A stretch of DNA of 64,000 nt, from positions 1-64,000 of the forward strand of contig NZ_RXHU01000025.1 in assembly GCF_003955665.1 (NCBI RefSeq), in the 5' to 3' direction. Made by a program: the position numbers and the translations under genes. The notes beneath the pieces are model-generated. The model ran no database searches and was not told the origin of the DNA. It saw nothing but the letters and a program-made list of their open reading frames with translations. Within the stretch, counting starts at the first letter, position 1. Every line of letters begins with the position of its first letter. Origin of the DNA: Paenibacillus whitsoniae. Lineage in GTDB: Bacteria > Bacillota > Bacilli > Paenibacillales > NBRC-103111. This document shows positions 8,604 to 17,297 of the stretch, piece after piece.

Positions 8604-9959
8604 TTGAGTAAAAAGCTAGACTTTGATTACAGCAAGGCATTATCTTTTATCTCCCAGCATGAGGTTGATTATTTGACGGCGCAAGTGGAGCTGGCGCACA
8701 ATCAACTGCACGACAAAACTGGCGCAGGCTCCGACTATACAGGTTGGGTCGATCTGCCCGAGAATTACGACCGCGAAGAATTTGCACGCATCCAGGCGGC
8801 TGCCAAACAAATTCAATCCGATTCGGACGCGCTCGTCGTCATCGGCATCGGCGGTTCCTATCTCGGCGCGCGTGCGGCGCTGGAAATGCTTTCTCATTCG
8901 TTTTATAACATTTTACCGAAAGACAAACGCAAAACACCTGAAATTTATTTCGTAGGAAATAACATTTCTTCTACATATGTGACCCACCTGCTTCAACTGC
9001 TGGAAGGCAAAGACTTCTCTGTGAACGTCATTTCCAAATCCGGCACAACGACGGAGCCTGCGATCGCATTCCGTATTTTCCGGGAGCTGCTCGAGAAAAA
9101 ATACGGCAAAGACGCGGCACGCAAACGCATCTACGCGACGACGGACCGTGAGAAAGGCGCGCTCAAAACACTCGCTACAGCCGAAGGCTACGAAAGCTTC
9201 ATCATCCCCGACGATGTCGGCGGACGTTACTCCGTGCTGACAGCGGTAGGCCTTCTGCCGATCGCGACAGCGGGCATTGACGTGGAAGCGATGATGAAAG
9301 GCGCAGCCGATGCGCAAAAAGAATTCGCCAATCCGAAGCTGAGCGAGAACTTGGCTTATCAATATGCGGCAGTCCGCAACGCCCTGTATCGCAAAGGCAA
9401 AACGATCGAAATTCTCGTGAACTACGAGCCGTCCCTCCACTTCGTATCCGAGTGGTGGAAACAGCTCTTCGGCGAGAGCGAGGGCAAAGACTATAAAGGC
9501 ATCTACCCGGCATCCGTCGACTTCTCGACAGACCTGCATTCCATGGGCCAATTTGTGCAGGACGGCAACCGGATTCTGTTCGAAACGGTGATTCAAGTGG
9601 ATCAAGTTTCTGATCACATCACCATCGGCACCGATGCAGACGATCTGGACGGGCTCAACTTCCTGAGCGGCAAGACGATGGATTTCGTCAACAAAAAAGC
9701 GTTCGAAGGCACCATGCTGGCGCACACGGACGGCAATGTGCCGAACCTGATCGTGACGCTGCCTGACATGACCCCGTATTCCTTCGGGTACATGGTCTAC
9801 TTCTTCGAAAAAGCATGCGGCATTTCCGGCTATCTGATGGGTGTCAATCCGTTCGATCAACCAGGGGTTGAAGCGTACAAAAAGAACATGTTCGCCCTGC
9901 TCGGCAAACCGGGATATGAGAAAGAGAAAGCGGCTTTGGAAGCGCGTTTGCAGCAATAA
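8604..9959 (+). CDS. pgi: Glucose-6-phosphate isomerase
   Basis: Glycolytic interconversion of glucose-6-phosphate and fructose-6-phosphate. The short 451-residue form typical of Firmicutes is reached from TTG at 8604, preceded by GGAGG at 8591-8595 with 8-base spacing and matching the usual N terminus ([12 protein letters not shown]). An in-frame ATG at 8589 has no good ribosome site. Both PGI signatures are present: [16 protein letters not shown] and [18 protein letters not shown]. The sugar-binding SIS segments include [12 protein letters not shown] and [11 protein letters not shown] terminator follows. Confidence 0.96.
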   Translation: MSKKLDFDYSKALSFISQHEVDYLTAQVELAHNQLHDKTGAGSDYTGWVDLPENYDREEFARIQAAAKQIQSDSDALVVIGIGGSYLGARAALEMLSHSFYNILPKDKRKTPEIYFVGNNISSTYVTHLLQLLEGKDFSVNVISKSGTTTEPAIAFRIFRELLEKKYGKDAARKRIYATTDREKGALKTLATAEGYESFIIPDDVGGRYSVLTAVGLLPIATAGIDVEAMMKGAADAQKEFANPKLSENLAYQYAAVRNALYRKGKTIEILVNYEPSLHFVSEWWKQLFGESEGKDYKGIYPASVDFSTDLHSMGQFVQDGNRILFETVIQVDQVSDHITIGTDADDLDGLNFLSGKTMDFVNKKAFEGTMLAHTDGNVPNLIVTLPDMTPYSFGYMVYFFEKACGISGYLMGVNPFDQPGVEAYKKNMFALLGKPGYEKEKAALEARLQQ

Positions 9960-9976
9960 TCGAGCTCCAAAAAGAG

Positions 9977-10013
9977 AAAAAGCGGTCAATCCTATCGGGT
10001 TGGTCGCTTTTTT
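9977..10013 (+). terminator. Rho-independent terminator after pgi
   Basis: AGCGGTCAA pairs with TTGGTCGCT (two G-U pairs), flanked by an A run and a T run. Confidence 0.8.
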
Positions 10014-10147
10014 ATTGAATGGCGGTCATATAAGTGCTGGATTTTCCAATATTTATGTGGTAAATTTTCTTTCTATATTGTAGAACTAGAGAGATGTGTG
10101 TAGAATGTAATGAAACCAGTTGTTTCTTCTACCCAGAAAGGTCGGCT

Positions 10148-10789
10148 ATGCTAGCTTATTACAAAACAGTCAAGTCGTTCGGATTATCGGAGATTGTCAT
10201 CAAGAAATCGCGTTTTATCGGACATGCGAGACCGGTGGAAACGGAAGAAGAAGCGATTCAATTTATTGAAACGATTAAAAAAGAACACAAGCTCGCCACG
10301 CATAATTGCAGCGCTTACGTATTGGGAGAGCGAGACCAGATTCAGAAGCAGTCCGATGACGGAGAGCCGAGCGGAACGGCGGGTAAGCCGATTCTCGAAG
10401 TCATTAAACAGCAAGGCCTGAAGAATACGGCGGTTGTCGTTACGAGGTATTTTGGCGGCATCATGCTAGGGGCGGGCGGGTTGATACGAGCTTATACGGA
10501 CGGAGCCGTAGCAGGGCTTGAAGCAGCGCAGCCGGTGTATAAAGTGAATCATCAGCAAGTGTTGATTGAAGTGGACTATACGTGGTTCGGCAAACTTGAG
10601 AATGAGTTAAGAACCCGAAATATGCTGCTCGGTGATATTCAATTTACGGACAAGGTGACGGTCCCTTGTTACCCGCTGGCGGCGGAAGCGGAAGCGTTCA
10701 TCAACTGGGCCACCGATTTGACGCAAGGGCAAGGCGTGATTCTCGCAGGAGATCACGAATACATCGAGCATACGAGCTTGCCGGAATAA
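10148..10789 (+). CDS. YvyE/YigZ (IMPACT) family protein
   Basis: 213 residues from the ATG at 10148, preceded by AGAAAGGT; longer upstream frames lack a ribosome site. The N-terminal half carries the UPF0029/IMPACT signature RYFGGIMLGAGGLIRAY and the SDDGEPSGTAGKP segment; the C-terminal half is the ferredoxin-like DUF1949 domain. Length and architecture match B. subtilis YvyE and E. coli YigZ. Eukaryotic IMPACT affects translation control; the bacterial role is not established. The TetR gene follows after 61 bases on the same strand. Confidence 0.88.
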   Translation: MLAYYKTVKSFGLSEIVIKKSRFIGHARPVETEEEAIQFIETIKKEHKLATHNCSAYVLGERDQIQKQSDDGEPSGTAGKPILEVIKQQGLKNTAVVVTRYFGGIMLGAGGLIRAYTDGAVAGLEAAQPVYKVNHQQVLIEVDYTWFGKLENELRTRNMLLGDIQFTDKVTVPCYPLAAEAEAFINWATDLTQGQGVILAGDHEYIEHTSLPE

Positions 10790-10850
10790 GGCGGGCTTGC
10801 TGCAGGCACGAACACAATTTCATAACAGCTAAGGATGCGGAGGGATTGGC

Positions 10851-11480
10851 ATGGCTAGAAAAGCAGTCGCGCAAGAGCTTAGCAGAGAGCGAATACTTTC
10901 GGAAGCGAGAGAATTATTCGCTACTTTTGGCTATCGCGCTTTAACAATGCGAAGCATTGCAAAGGCAATGGGGTACAGTCACGGAGCACTGTATTACCAT
11001 TTTACGGAAAAAGCGGAGTTGTTTTATGCGTTAATTAAAGACGATTTCGCCCTACTCTTGCAACGGCAGAGGGAAATGGTTGCCCGCGAGCAGGGCATTA
11101 GCGTGAATCTGCTGCAGAAGTTAATGATGGAGTTCGTCTGGTTTGGACTGACGAATCCGAATCATTACGAGATGATGTTCATGATGAACGAGCCGGAGCT
11201 TCAGCAGTATTCGAGAACGGAGCAGGCGCAATGCCTGGAATTGTTCGCCATCGTTGTTCGCGATGTCGTGGCTGGACAGCCAGGTGCCGAGAGCCGCAAA
11301 TACACACTTCCTTGGAATTTGTTCATGTCTCTGCACGGTCTTATTTCCTATTGTATTCAATTCCGCCTTACCTATGAAGAAGCGCGCAAGCTGGCTGACG
11401 AGCACATCCGTCTCATCTGTGCAAGTCTGGATGTGGATGCCTACGAACAGCAGCGGCCGCTTGTCAAAATGCTTGGTTAA
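10851..11480 (+). CDS. TetR/AcrR family transcriptional regulator
   Basis: 209 residues. The N-terminal helix-turn-helix (about 12-60) has the TetR pattern ARELFATFGYRALTMRSIAK followed by MGYSHGALYYHFTEKAELF. The C-terminal ligand-binding domain is all-helical and not diagnostic of a ligand. GGAGGG lies 6 bases before the ATG. No transporter or enzyme is paired with it, so its target is unknown; the neighbouring yvyE-like gene may be co-transcribed. A terminator follows immediately. Confidence 0.9.
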   Translation: MARKAVAQELSRERILSEARELFATFGYRALTMRSIAKAMGYSHGALYYHFTEKAELFYALIKDDFALLLQRQREMVAREQGISVNLLQKLMMEFVWFGLTNPNHYEMMFMMNEPELQQYSRTEQAQCLELFAIVVRDVVAGQPGAESRKYTLPWNLFMSLHGLISYCIQFRLTYEEARKLADEHIRLICASLDVDAYEQQRPLVKMLG

Positions 11481-11489
11481 TCAGGATGG

Positions 11490-11516
11490 AGCGGGCCGCG
11501 AGGCTCGCTTTTTTTT
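11490..11516 (+). terminator. Rho-independent terminator after the TetR gene
   Basis: AGCGGGCC pairs with GGCTCGCT around GCGA, followed by eight T. Confidence 0.85.
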
Positions 11517-11597
11517 GCGCATATCAGCCGCCTAGACATTCGAATGCCTGTACTATAAAATGATGGAATGACAAGAGGGAAAGGTGGGCGAGCAAGA

Positions 11598-11822
11598 ATG
11601 GATTTGAGCGTATGGTCGGAAGCGAATGTGGAGTTTATGTTCGAGGAAATCAAGAAGAAGCTGCGCATGGCGACAGGCGGCTCCATTAAAGCGTCGAATG
11701 TAAGCGAAGCGGTTTACGAGGATTTGCGGGATCTCTACGAAATGGTCGCAAGCAAAGATAAATTCAGCATCAGTGAGATCGATGCGATTACGACCGAACT
11801 GGGTAAACTGCGTAAAGCATAA
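11598..11822 (+). CDS. DUF1128 family small protein
   Basis: 74 residues from ATG at 11598, beginning MDLSVWSEANVEFMFEEI, which matches the usual DUF1128 N terminus; the 10 residues upstream in frame are not conserved in the family as remembered. It ends in ITTELGKLRKA. Short, acidic and helical, widespread in Bacillales, function unknown. AAGGTGGG lies upstream at slightly long spacing. Confidence 0.75.
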   Translation: MDLSVWSEANVEFMFEEIKKKLRMATGGSIKASNVSEAVYEDLRDLYEMVASKDKFSISEIDAITTELGKLRKA

Positions 11823-11965
11823 CCCTCCTGATCCCTGACGGACAGGCGTATGCACGGACAATAGCGTATTTTGCGTTAAATAGGGACAGTTATCCAAGCC
11901 ATGTTGCCCGCTTAGCCGTACACTGTAGAGCAATGTATCTCTGTTGGCTGAGGAGGTGGATGTAC

Positions 11966-12271
11966 ATGGCATCCAAAATTCGTAAAGAAGACGTGCGCAA
12001 GCTGATCGGTAAAACCATCGTCGCGGTGAAAAAAGACGGCTCGCAAGTAACGGGCAAGCTGGTGCGCATCAGTGGCAACACGCTTCTGGTGGCTCCGCAA
12101 AACGGTAAAAAGGTGCAGGTCAAAGCGATCGTTCCGCTCGTCTTGTTCGACTTGCTCGCCATCGGTACAGCCCCATATGCGTATGGTGGTTTCGGCGGTT
12201 GGGGAGGCGGCTTCGGTGGTTGGGGAGGCGGCTTTGGAGGCGGCTTCGGCGGTCCAGGGTTCTTCTGGTAA
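11966..12271 (+). CDS. Small basic-domain protein with glycine/tryptophan-rich tail
   Basis: 101 residues from ATG at 11966, preceded by AGGAGGTG at 9-base spacing. Residues 1-60 resemble a small SH3/LSm-type beta barrel (GKTIVAVKKDGSQVTGKLVR, then NTLLVAPQNGKKVQVKAIVP). Residues about 70-101 are a low-complexity tail with repeated GGFGGWGG units. The tail recalls spore-coat or cell-surface glycine-rich proteins, and it sits directly before germination-type genes, so a spore-coat role is possible but only inferred. No signal peptide. A terminator follows. Confidence 0.65.
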   Translation: MASKIRKEDVRKLIGKTIVAVKKDGSQVTGKLVRISGNTLLVAPQNGKKVQVKAIVPLVLFDLLAIGTAPYAYGGFGGWGGGFGGWGGGFGGGFGGPGFFW

Positions 12272-12293
12272 TGAAAGAATCGTCTTAACAGGC

Positions 12294-12327
12294 AAGGATC
12301 CTTTCCGTGAGGAGAGGGTCCTTTTTT
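12294..12327 (+). terminator. Rho-independent terminator
   Basis: AAGGATCCTTTCC pairs along its full length (with G-U pairs) with GGAGAGGGTCCTT across a GTGA loop, followed by T6. Confidence 0.85.
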
Positions 12328-12417
12328 GTGCATCCAAAGCCCGATGAGGCACACATCGCCGCAAATCGGAATAGGCTACCATACGAGATTGCGGTCACAC
12401 GGATAGGAGCGAGCAGC

Positions 12418-12780
12418 ATGCCGGATTCCATCGTTCTTATCGCTGCGCCGATTAACGAGCAGTACGACAATCCGGCCGTTAGGAACCATATGCAAGGGGG
12501 CGGGGCCACGATGCAACAGCCGCGAACAGTACCGATTTTGCCTGATGCGCCTGCCATTCAGTTCGATGCCATTCATGTTAATTCGATTACGAATGGATCC
12601 GGCGTTTTTATCGGGACGAATACACAAGTCCTTTGGTCGACCAGCTCGAAAGTAAACAGCGGAGTCGGCGAAATCAGCGGAGAGCATAACCGGATGGAAC
12701 AGGTGACGAACGTTATCTACGACAATGATATTATCGACGCGCCGTACACGAAAGGCGATCTGATTATTGGCCGGGTGTAA
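12418..12780 (+). CDS. GerPA/GerPF-like spore germination protein
   Basis: 120 residues from ATG at 12418 (AGGAG 8 bases upstream); another start at 12511 with AAGGGGGC would give 89 residues. From about residue 48 it follows the pattern shared with the two minus-strand neighbours: an FDAIHVNSI strand, a glycine/serine/asparagine-rich middle with SGVGEISGEHN, and VIYDNDIIDA near the end. This is the style of the GerPA/GerPF family, small proteins that let germinants cross the spore coat. The N-terminal 40 residues are unlike the family. It is convergent with the rest of the cluster. Confidence 0.55.
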   Translation: MPDSIVLIAAPINEQYDNPAVRNHMQGGGATMQQPRTVPILPDAPAIQFDAIHVNSITNGSGVFIGTNTQVLWSTSSKVNSGVGEISGEHNRMEQVTNVIYDNDIIDAPYTKGDLIIGRV

Positions 12781-12821
12781 AAAAGCCCCGACAGCTGCGC
12801 GTATTGCCGCAGACAGCGGAG
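12779..12821 (-). terminator. Probable terminator of the gerP-like operon
   Basis: On the minus strand AGCTCCG pairs with CGGGGCT across an internally structured loop, followed by six T. It abuts the stop of the plus-strand germination gene, so it serves the minus-strand operon. Confidence 0.5.
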
Positions 12822-12834
12822 CTTGCGGGCCGAC

Positions 12835-13170
12835 TCACTCACCGTCGACGTCCGAAGGAGGGGCGGCAGCGCCTTGGGACTGCGGGAAGCCGGAAGTCTG
12901 TGCGCCTGTCGTAATGAGCTCCTGCAACCATGCGGGGGTCTCCTGATCGCCGACGTTGAGCATGTCGAGGAAGTCGGAGTCGTTCAGCATGGACCGGGTG
13001 CCGACCAGCTGATTGTTGTCGCCTTCGACGGAGCCGAAGCCCTGCACGGTCTTTTGGTTGCTCTGAAAATCAGTCGGCCAATTGTTGCCCATATTGATGC
13101 ATGACGCGCTTTCGACCGTTCCGATACGGATCGAGCCGATGACAAACGTGGGCGACATGAAGGAGGACAT
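12835..13170 (-). CDS. GerP-family-like spore protein (last gene of operon)
   Basis: 111 residues, preceded by AAAGGAG at good spacing. Residues about 8-80 match the paralogous pattern of the cluster: TFVIGSIRIGTVESASCINM, then GNN, GFGSVEGDNN, and LNDSDFLDML. A C-terminal acidic/proline-rich tail follows (TSGFPQSQGAAAPPSD). It is the third gene of the minus-strand unit after the GerPA/PF-like and GerPC-like genes. It could correspond to GerPE or GerPB; the sequence does not decide. Confidence 0.55.
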   Translation of the reverse strand: MSSFMSPTFVIGSIRIGTVESASCINMGNNWPTDFQSNQKTVQGFGSVEGDNNQLVGTRSMLNDSDFLDMLNVGDQETPAWLQELITTGAQTSGFPQSQGAAAPPSDVDGE

Positions 13171-13198
13171 GCTTGTTCATCTCCTTTATTCGTAATTG

Positions 13199-13735
13199 CT
13201 ACGCCGATGGAGGCGGCTTCGGATGGTAGCGGTACCCGGTTTCTGTGCGGACAGGCCCCTCTGCGCTTGCGGCGGCCGTGGAGGGCTGCGACGCGGAGGG
13301 CGCCCTTGGCGGTGGCGCCGTGCCGGCTTTTGGCTCCGGCGCTGCCTTGGTAGTCCCGCCGCTGGAGCCGGTTTTCGCGGCGGCGGATGCTCCGTGCGCT
13401 CCATGCGCGGCAAGATCGGCGGTTTTTGCGCCGAAGTTGTTGCCCAAATTCAAGGAGCCGCTAAGCTCTCCAATGTCGAGTTGATCCAACCGGAACGTCA
13501 AGCTGTCCAGCACGGGCTGGTGCACATGCAGCGTTTCGATGTGAATATGAGCTGGCTTTTCGGACAGCGCAGCGAGCTGCTTTTCCAGCTGCAGAATGCG
13601 GCGCTCCAGCTTGTCGGTGTACGCGGCGGAAGGAGCGGATTCCGTTCGCATAGTAGCGGGCGACGATGTGGGGGCAACGGCTGACGGCGGTTTTTGCGGT
13701 AAGGGAAGGGAATGTTTTTTTCGGCGAAACCACAT
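13199..13735 (-). CDS. GerPC-like spore germination protein
   Basis: 178 residues. A basic N terminus (MWFRRKK) and proline-rich stretch lead to a coiled coil (about 40-60, KLERRILQLEKQLAALSEK), then the GerPC-type segment IHIETLHVHQPVLDSLTFRL with IGELSGSLNLGNNFG. The last 70 residues are a low-complexity alanine/proline/glycine/threonine tail. GerPC of B. subtilis has the same coiled coil plus beta-strand core and is needed for normal germinant access. It starts 5 bases after the upstream GerPA/PF-like gene, so both are co-transcribed. Confidence 0.7.
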   Translation of the reverse strand: MWFRRKKHSLPLPQKPPSAVAPTSSPATMRTESAPSAAYTDKLERRILQLEKQLAALSEKPAHIHIETLHVHQPVLDSLTFRLDQLDIGELSGSLNLGNNFGAKTADLAAHGAHGASAAAKTGSSGGTTKAAPEPKAGTAPPPRAPSASQPSTAAASAEGPVRTETGYRYHPKPPPSA

Positions 13736-13740
13736 AGGGC

Positions 13741-13986
13741 TCAGCTCTTTTCACGACGAGGCTTGTAATCCAGTGTATCTGCATCATATACGATATGCTT
13801 GCTGTCCTGCACAAGATTGCCTTCGCCTCTGACCGCGCCCAGCCCGTTATTGACTTTATCGTTCGAGCGTCGTCCCACGATACGATTTGTGCCTTTATTC
13901 ACGCTTGATGAAGCCGCGATTTGATCGATATGAATGGATTGAAACTTGATCCGTACCAAAGCGATTCCCCCTAGTATCAGGTTCAT
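13741..13986 (-). CDS. GerPA/GerPF-like small spore protein (first gene of operon)
   Basis: 81 residues from ATG at 13986 (GGAGAGGG upstream) or 72 from TTG at 13959 (GGGGGA 6 bases upstream). The TTG start fits the family better, since conserved sequence begins IKFQSIHIDQI. It shares the cluster pattern: NKGTNRIVGRRS, GLGAVRGEGN, and IVYDADTLDY. A CATATACT sequence at complement 14001-14008 resembles a sporulation-sigma -10 element, so mother-cell expression is plausible. Followed directly by the GerPC-like gene. Confidence 0.6.
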   Translation of the reverse strand: MNLILGGIALVRIKFQSIHIDQIAASSSVNKGTNRIVGRRSNDKVNNGLGAVRGEGNLVQDSKHIVYDADTLDYKPRREKS

Positions 13987-14068
13987 AGCACCCTCTCCTC
14001 AGTATATGGGGACAAATCGCGTTTCATTTCTATTTTGGAATGGAATGCTGCAACTTTCTTCTTGAACA

Positions 14069-14123
14069 GATAAAAAAATAACGCCCCCGCCAAGCTGCAC
14101 TGTGCTCGGACAAGGGGACGTTA
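14069..14123 (-). terminator. Probable terminator of the Hsp20 gene
   Basis: On the minus strand AACGTCCCC pairs with GGGGCGTT (one bulge) and leads into a T-rich run of seven. The left arm includes the stop codon of the Hsp20 gene. Confidence 0.55.
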
Positions 14124-14564
14124 AGTGAATTGAATGGGGACGACCTTTTCGTCGTCCGGCGGCGCCATCGGAATGCGGGCAATGAGCAAGCCGTTATGGT
14201 ACTGCGCTCGCATATGCGCCGTTAACGCTCTCGCCGGCAGGCGGATCGTCCGTTCGAAAGCGCCGAAGAAGCGCTCTGAGAGCTTCATTTGATCGTCTTG
14301 CACAGGGTAAGGCCGCACAAGCGAGCCGCGGATGAGCAGGGCGGAGTTGTGAAAAGAAAGCTGAATCTGCTCCGGGGAAGACAACCCGGGCAGCTCTGCA
14401 ACCACGACGACTTCCTGCAGCGTTTCGTACATATCGATGCGCGGACCGGTTAGCGGGATAATGCTGGCGATGTCCTGCCAAAATTCTGGACCCAGCACGT
14501 CGCCGGCCTGCGCGGTAAGTCCCTTCCAATCCGGCTTCGGCGGACGACCGCCGGGAGCACTCAT
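14121..14564 (-). CDS. Hsp20/alpha-crystallin family small heat-shock protein
   Basis: 147 residues. The alpha-crystallin domain runs from about 43 (IDMYETLQEVVVVAELPG) to 140 and contains the hallmark near its end (YHNGLLIARIP, the A-x-x-x-N-G-[LV]-L-x-[IV] type). The N-terminal arm is short and proline-rich; the C-terminal extension ends VVPIQFT, close to the I-x-I/V type tail that caps oligomers. Members hold unfolding proteins as ATP-independent chaperones. GAGGTGATGG precedes the ATG. Given its place beside germination genes, a spore-associated Hsp20 is possible (inference). Confidence 0.8.
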   Translation of the reverse strand: MSAPGGRPPKPDWKGLTAQAGDVLGPEFWQDIASIIPLTGPRIDMYETLQEVVVVAELPGLSSPEQIQLSFHNSALLIRGSLVRPYPVQDDQMKLSERFFGAFERTIRLPARALTAHMRAQYHNGLLIARIPMAPPDDEKVVPIQFT

Positions 14565-14667
14565 CTGCCATCACCTCAGACTTCCCCTAGGAATTGCGAC
14601 ATGCGCTGCTCCTTTTAGTTTATGAAGGGAAGTCGCGGAATATGGCACGGCGCGAGGAAGCTTCAAA

Positions 14668-14696
14668 TTGACGCAATAAATGTACTGGTGTACGAT
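14668..14696 (+). promoter_or_regulatory. Sigma-A-type promoter for the AraC/YesS-like regulator
   Basis: TTGACG and TACGAT are separated by exactly 17 bases, about 50 bases before the start codon. Confidence 0.6.
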
Positions 14697-14744
14697 GGAA
14701 GACAAGTTGTATAGTTCCAATAACTGCTGAAAGGACGAAGTCCG

Positions 14745-16973
14745 GTGATGAGGAATTTGCTGCGCCTGCCGATCAGAAGCAATAAACAGTCCGTGTTTAG
14801 GAAATATGTCTTTTCCTACTTGTTGTTCCTATGCCTGCCGATTGCCTTTGGCATTCAGCAATACGTCCAAACTCATGAGGTTTTGACAAAAAGTGCAACG
14901 GATCTAAGCCTTCAGATTCTTAGAATGAGTCAGAATACCGTGGATCGGCTATTTATCGAATCCGATAATGTCGTTTCAGAGATCTCTGACGATAACAACG
15001 TTCTGTCAATGCTATTGAACGCAAGCTCACCGCCGACGACGGAGCAGCTTTATAATTATTCCATTTTGCGCAGCAGCTTGAACCGATACGTGATTACGAA
15101 TAAATTATTCGAGGATATTTTCATTTGTATTGCGAACAGCGGAATGGCTGTGTCGTCCAAAACGGCATTTAATATGAATGACAATGTGGTCAGTATCAAC
15201 GGGATGAAGCTAAGTGAATGGTTAGATGAAGTATCCAAGCGGAGCACTCAAAAGCAGTATTACAGCTTGAATAATGTGACGATTGAAGGCAAACAAACTT
15301 CTGTACTTGCTTACGTGAGCCCTTTGCCAAACGGCGTTCAAGGAAAGGTATTAGGTTCCATCATCGTATTTATTGATCAGAGGGACATTTCAAGTTTGTT
15401 TCAATTTCTTGTTGAAGATGGTGGATACGCTTACATTCAGGGCGAGCAAGGTCAGTTTATTGCACCAACCTTTACGTCCGACCAACTTAAAAATGGACTT
15501 GCCCTACCGGAAACCTTGTCAGGGAGGCTCGGATCTTCTTTTGAGGAGCTTGGAGGAAAAAGCATGCTGGTCTCCCATTCCCGGTCAGATCAGAACGGAT
15601 GGACGTATATCGCTGCTCAGCCTTCCTCCGTCGTGCTGGCGAAGGCGGATACGATTAAACGAGCGATCCTGATGTTCGCGGGGTTCACACTCGGCTTAGG
15701 CATTCTGGCAGCCCTGTTTTTGGCTTACAGGAACAGCAAGCCTTTCTCGGAATTGCTGAATTCCATGTCGGAGCTGCGCTCCCAGATTGAGCATCAACTG
15801 CCGCTCTTGCGCGCTTCGGTGTTGGACCGTTTGCTGAAAGGATACTATAAGGACGAGGAAGGGGCCAAAGCCGCTCTTGAAGAAGCTCATGTTCAACTTC
15901 AGGGAGCGGGTTACTTCTCCATTTCTGTCACCGCCAACCGCGATGATTGGGGGGCGATTGGTTACGAAGGAATGGAAGAGGTTCACAGCTTCTTGAAGGA
16001 TCGTTTGGAGCACATGCTGGAAGGTTTTGATTTCCTCATGAATATGGACGGCAATCGCGCAGACTTGATCGTCGCTTATGAGACAACCGATTGGGAAGTT
16101 TTACGCGCTTTAATTCGTGAGCGATGGGCGGTACAAGCAGACATGCTTCAGGAAGAGAACGGTTTGCTGCTCACCATCGGTGCCGGGCGAGGCACCGCTT
16201 TGCTGCACGAACTTTGGCGTTCGCATAATGAAGCACGCCAGGCGCTGGAATACCATATTCCGACGGATCGCGGAGAATTGATCTGGTACCAAGAGCGGGT
16301 TCAGGATTCATCTTATTATTATTATCCGTTGGATATTGAACTCAAGCTCATCCAGACGGTTAAAAACGGTGACAGGGAAGGGCTTGAGCGGTTAATGCAG
16401 CACTTGCTGGATGTTAATTTGCAGGAGCGGCGGTTGAATACAGTGACGCGCAGGCAGCTGCAGCATGAGCTTCAAGGAACACTGATTAAATTGCTTGAAC
16501 AGGTGGAGGCGAGCTCGGATTCGTTAGCCAAGCTGAGAGAGAGGGCCTTACAGCAGGCCGAAAGCGGAGAAAGCTTTAGTCCAGAGGCATGGAAAAAAGT
16601 GCTTCACACGATCTGCGAGCATCTCGCTCATCAGAAGAAAGATAAGTATAATAAAACGGCAACTGCCATACTCGAAATGACGAAAGCGCAATTTACGGAT
16701 GCGAATTTCAGTTTATCAGGGTTAGCTTCGTATTTTAAGTTATCGGAAAGCTTTATTTCCATTCTGTTCAAAGACCATGTAGGCGAGAATTTCTCCGACT
16801 ATGTGGAAAGGCTTAGGCTCGAACTGGCATGCGGGCTTCTAAAGGATACAGACAAGAGCATCGTCCAGATCTCGCAGGAAAGTGGATATAACAGCGATAA
16901 AACGTTTCGTCGTGCGTTCAAACGCGTGTATGGGATTCAACCGACTTCTTATCGTGAATCCGCTCACTCCTAA
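14745..16973 (+). CDS. Membrane-bound AraC-family regulator (YesS-like)
   Basis: 742 residues. Two membrane segments (about 22-42 and 306-328) bracket an extracytoplasmic sensor domain of the dCache type. A cytoplasmic linker follows, then a C-terminal AraC helix-turn-helix pair (about 645-740, LSGLASYFKLSESFISILFK and VQISQESGYNSDKTFRRAFK). B. subtilis YesS has this layout and controls pectin-oligosaccharide genes. The start is GTG at 14745 or ATG at 14748; AAGGA is upstream. It lies immediately before the importer and glycosidase operon, in the same orientation but separated by a terminator, so it is the likely activator of that operon, sensing a sugar outside the cell. Confidence 0.88.
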   Translation: MMRNLLRLPIRSNKQSVFRKYVFSYLLFLCLPIAFGIQQYVQTHEVLTKSATDLSLQILRMSQNTVDRLFIESDNVVSEISDDNNVLSMLLNASSPPTTEQLYNYSILRSSLNRYVITNKLFEDIFICIANSGMAVSSKTAFNMNDNVVSINGMKLSEWLDEVSKRSTQKQYYSLNNVTIEGKQTSVLAYVSPLPNGVQGKVLGSIIVFIDQRDISSLFQFLVEDGGYAYIQGEQGQFIAPTFTSDQLKNGLALPETLSGRLGSSFEELGGKSMLVSHSRSDQNGWTYIAAQPSSVVLAKADTIKRAILMFAGFTLGLGILAALFLAYRNSKPFSELLNSMSELRSQIEHQLPLLRASVLDRLLKGYYKDEEGAKAALEEAHVQLQGAGYFSISVTANRDDWGAIGYEGMEEVHSFLKDRLEHMLEGFDFLMNMDGNRADLIVAYETTDWEVLRALIRERWAVQADMLQEENGLLLTIGAGRGTALLHELWRSHNEARQALEYHIPTDRGELIWYQERVQDSSYYYYPLDIELKLIQTVKNGDREGLERLMQHLLDVNLQERRLNTVTRRQLQHELQGTLIKLLEQVEASSDSLAKLRERALQQAESGESFSPEAWKKVLHTICEHLAHQKKDKYNKTATAILEMTKAQFTDANFSLSGLASYFKLSESFISILFKDHVGENFSDYVERLRLELACGLLKDTDKSIVQISQESGYNSDKTFRRAFKRVYGIQPTSYRESAHS

Positions 16974-16996
16974 GCGGAAAACCAACCAACGTTAAC

Positions 16997-17051
16997 AAAC
17001 CTCTATTTGCGGACACGTTTTTTAAAGCGGCCTCGATAGAGGTTTTCTTAT
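16997..17051 (+). terminator. Terminator after the YesS-like regulator
   Basis: AAACCTCTA (16997-17005) pairs with TAGAGGTTT (17037-17045), followed by TCTTATTTT. The loop is large (31 bases), so efficiency is uncertain. Downstream, 17052-17189 holds no gene; two similar stretches (AAAAAATAGTGTTCCT and AAAAAAGAACTGTTCCT) occur about 100 bases apart and may be regulatory. Confidence 0.6.
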
Positions 17052-17189
17052 TTTGGAAAGAAAAGAGCGTGAAAAAAATAGTGTTCCTATCCGGAGGCAG
17101 GCCGTTCCCCAAGACGCGTGAAATGCCGCGCACCATAAGGGATTCGAGCAATCAACTACGGCGAATGGGCGTAAAAAAAGAACTGTTCC

Positions 17190-17217
17190 TTTACGAATTA
17201 CGCCTCGCTGCTATACA
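17190..17217 (+). promoter_or_regulatory. Candidate promoter of the importer/glycosidase operon
   Basis: TTTACG and TATACA are separated by 16 bases, roughly 80 bases before the first permease start. Weak -35 fits an activator-dependent promoter. Confidence 0.4.
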
Positions 17218-17227
17218 TTCAATGTGA

Positions 17228-17241
17228 ATAAAGCGTTTACA
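17228..17241 (+). promoter_or_regulatory. Candidate catabolite-response (cre) site
   Basis: ATAAAGCGTTTACA matches the cre consensus TGAAAGCGTTWWCA at 12 of 14 positions and lies just downstream of the candidate -10, where CcpA binding would block transcription. Prediction from sequence only. Confidence 0.4.
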
Positions 17242-17297
17242 AAACGAATGCCATGGAAAATGGCTTCCATTTCAAGAAGGGCAGGTGGAATGAACCT

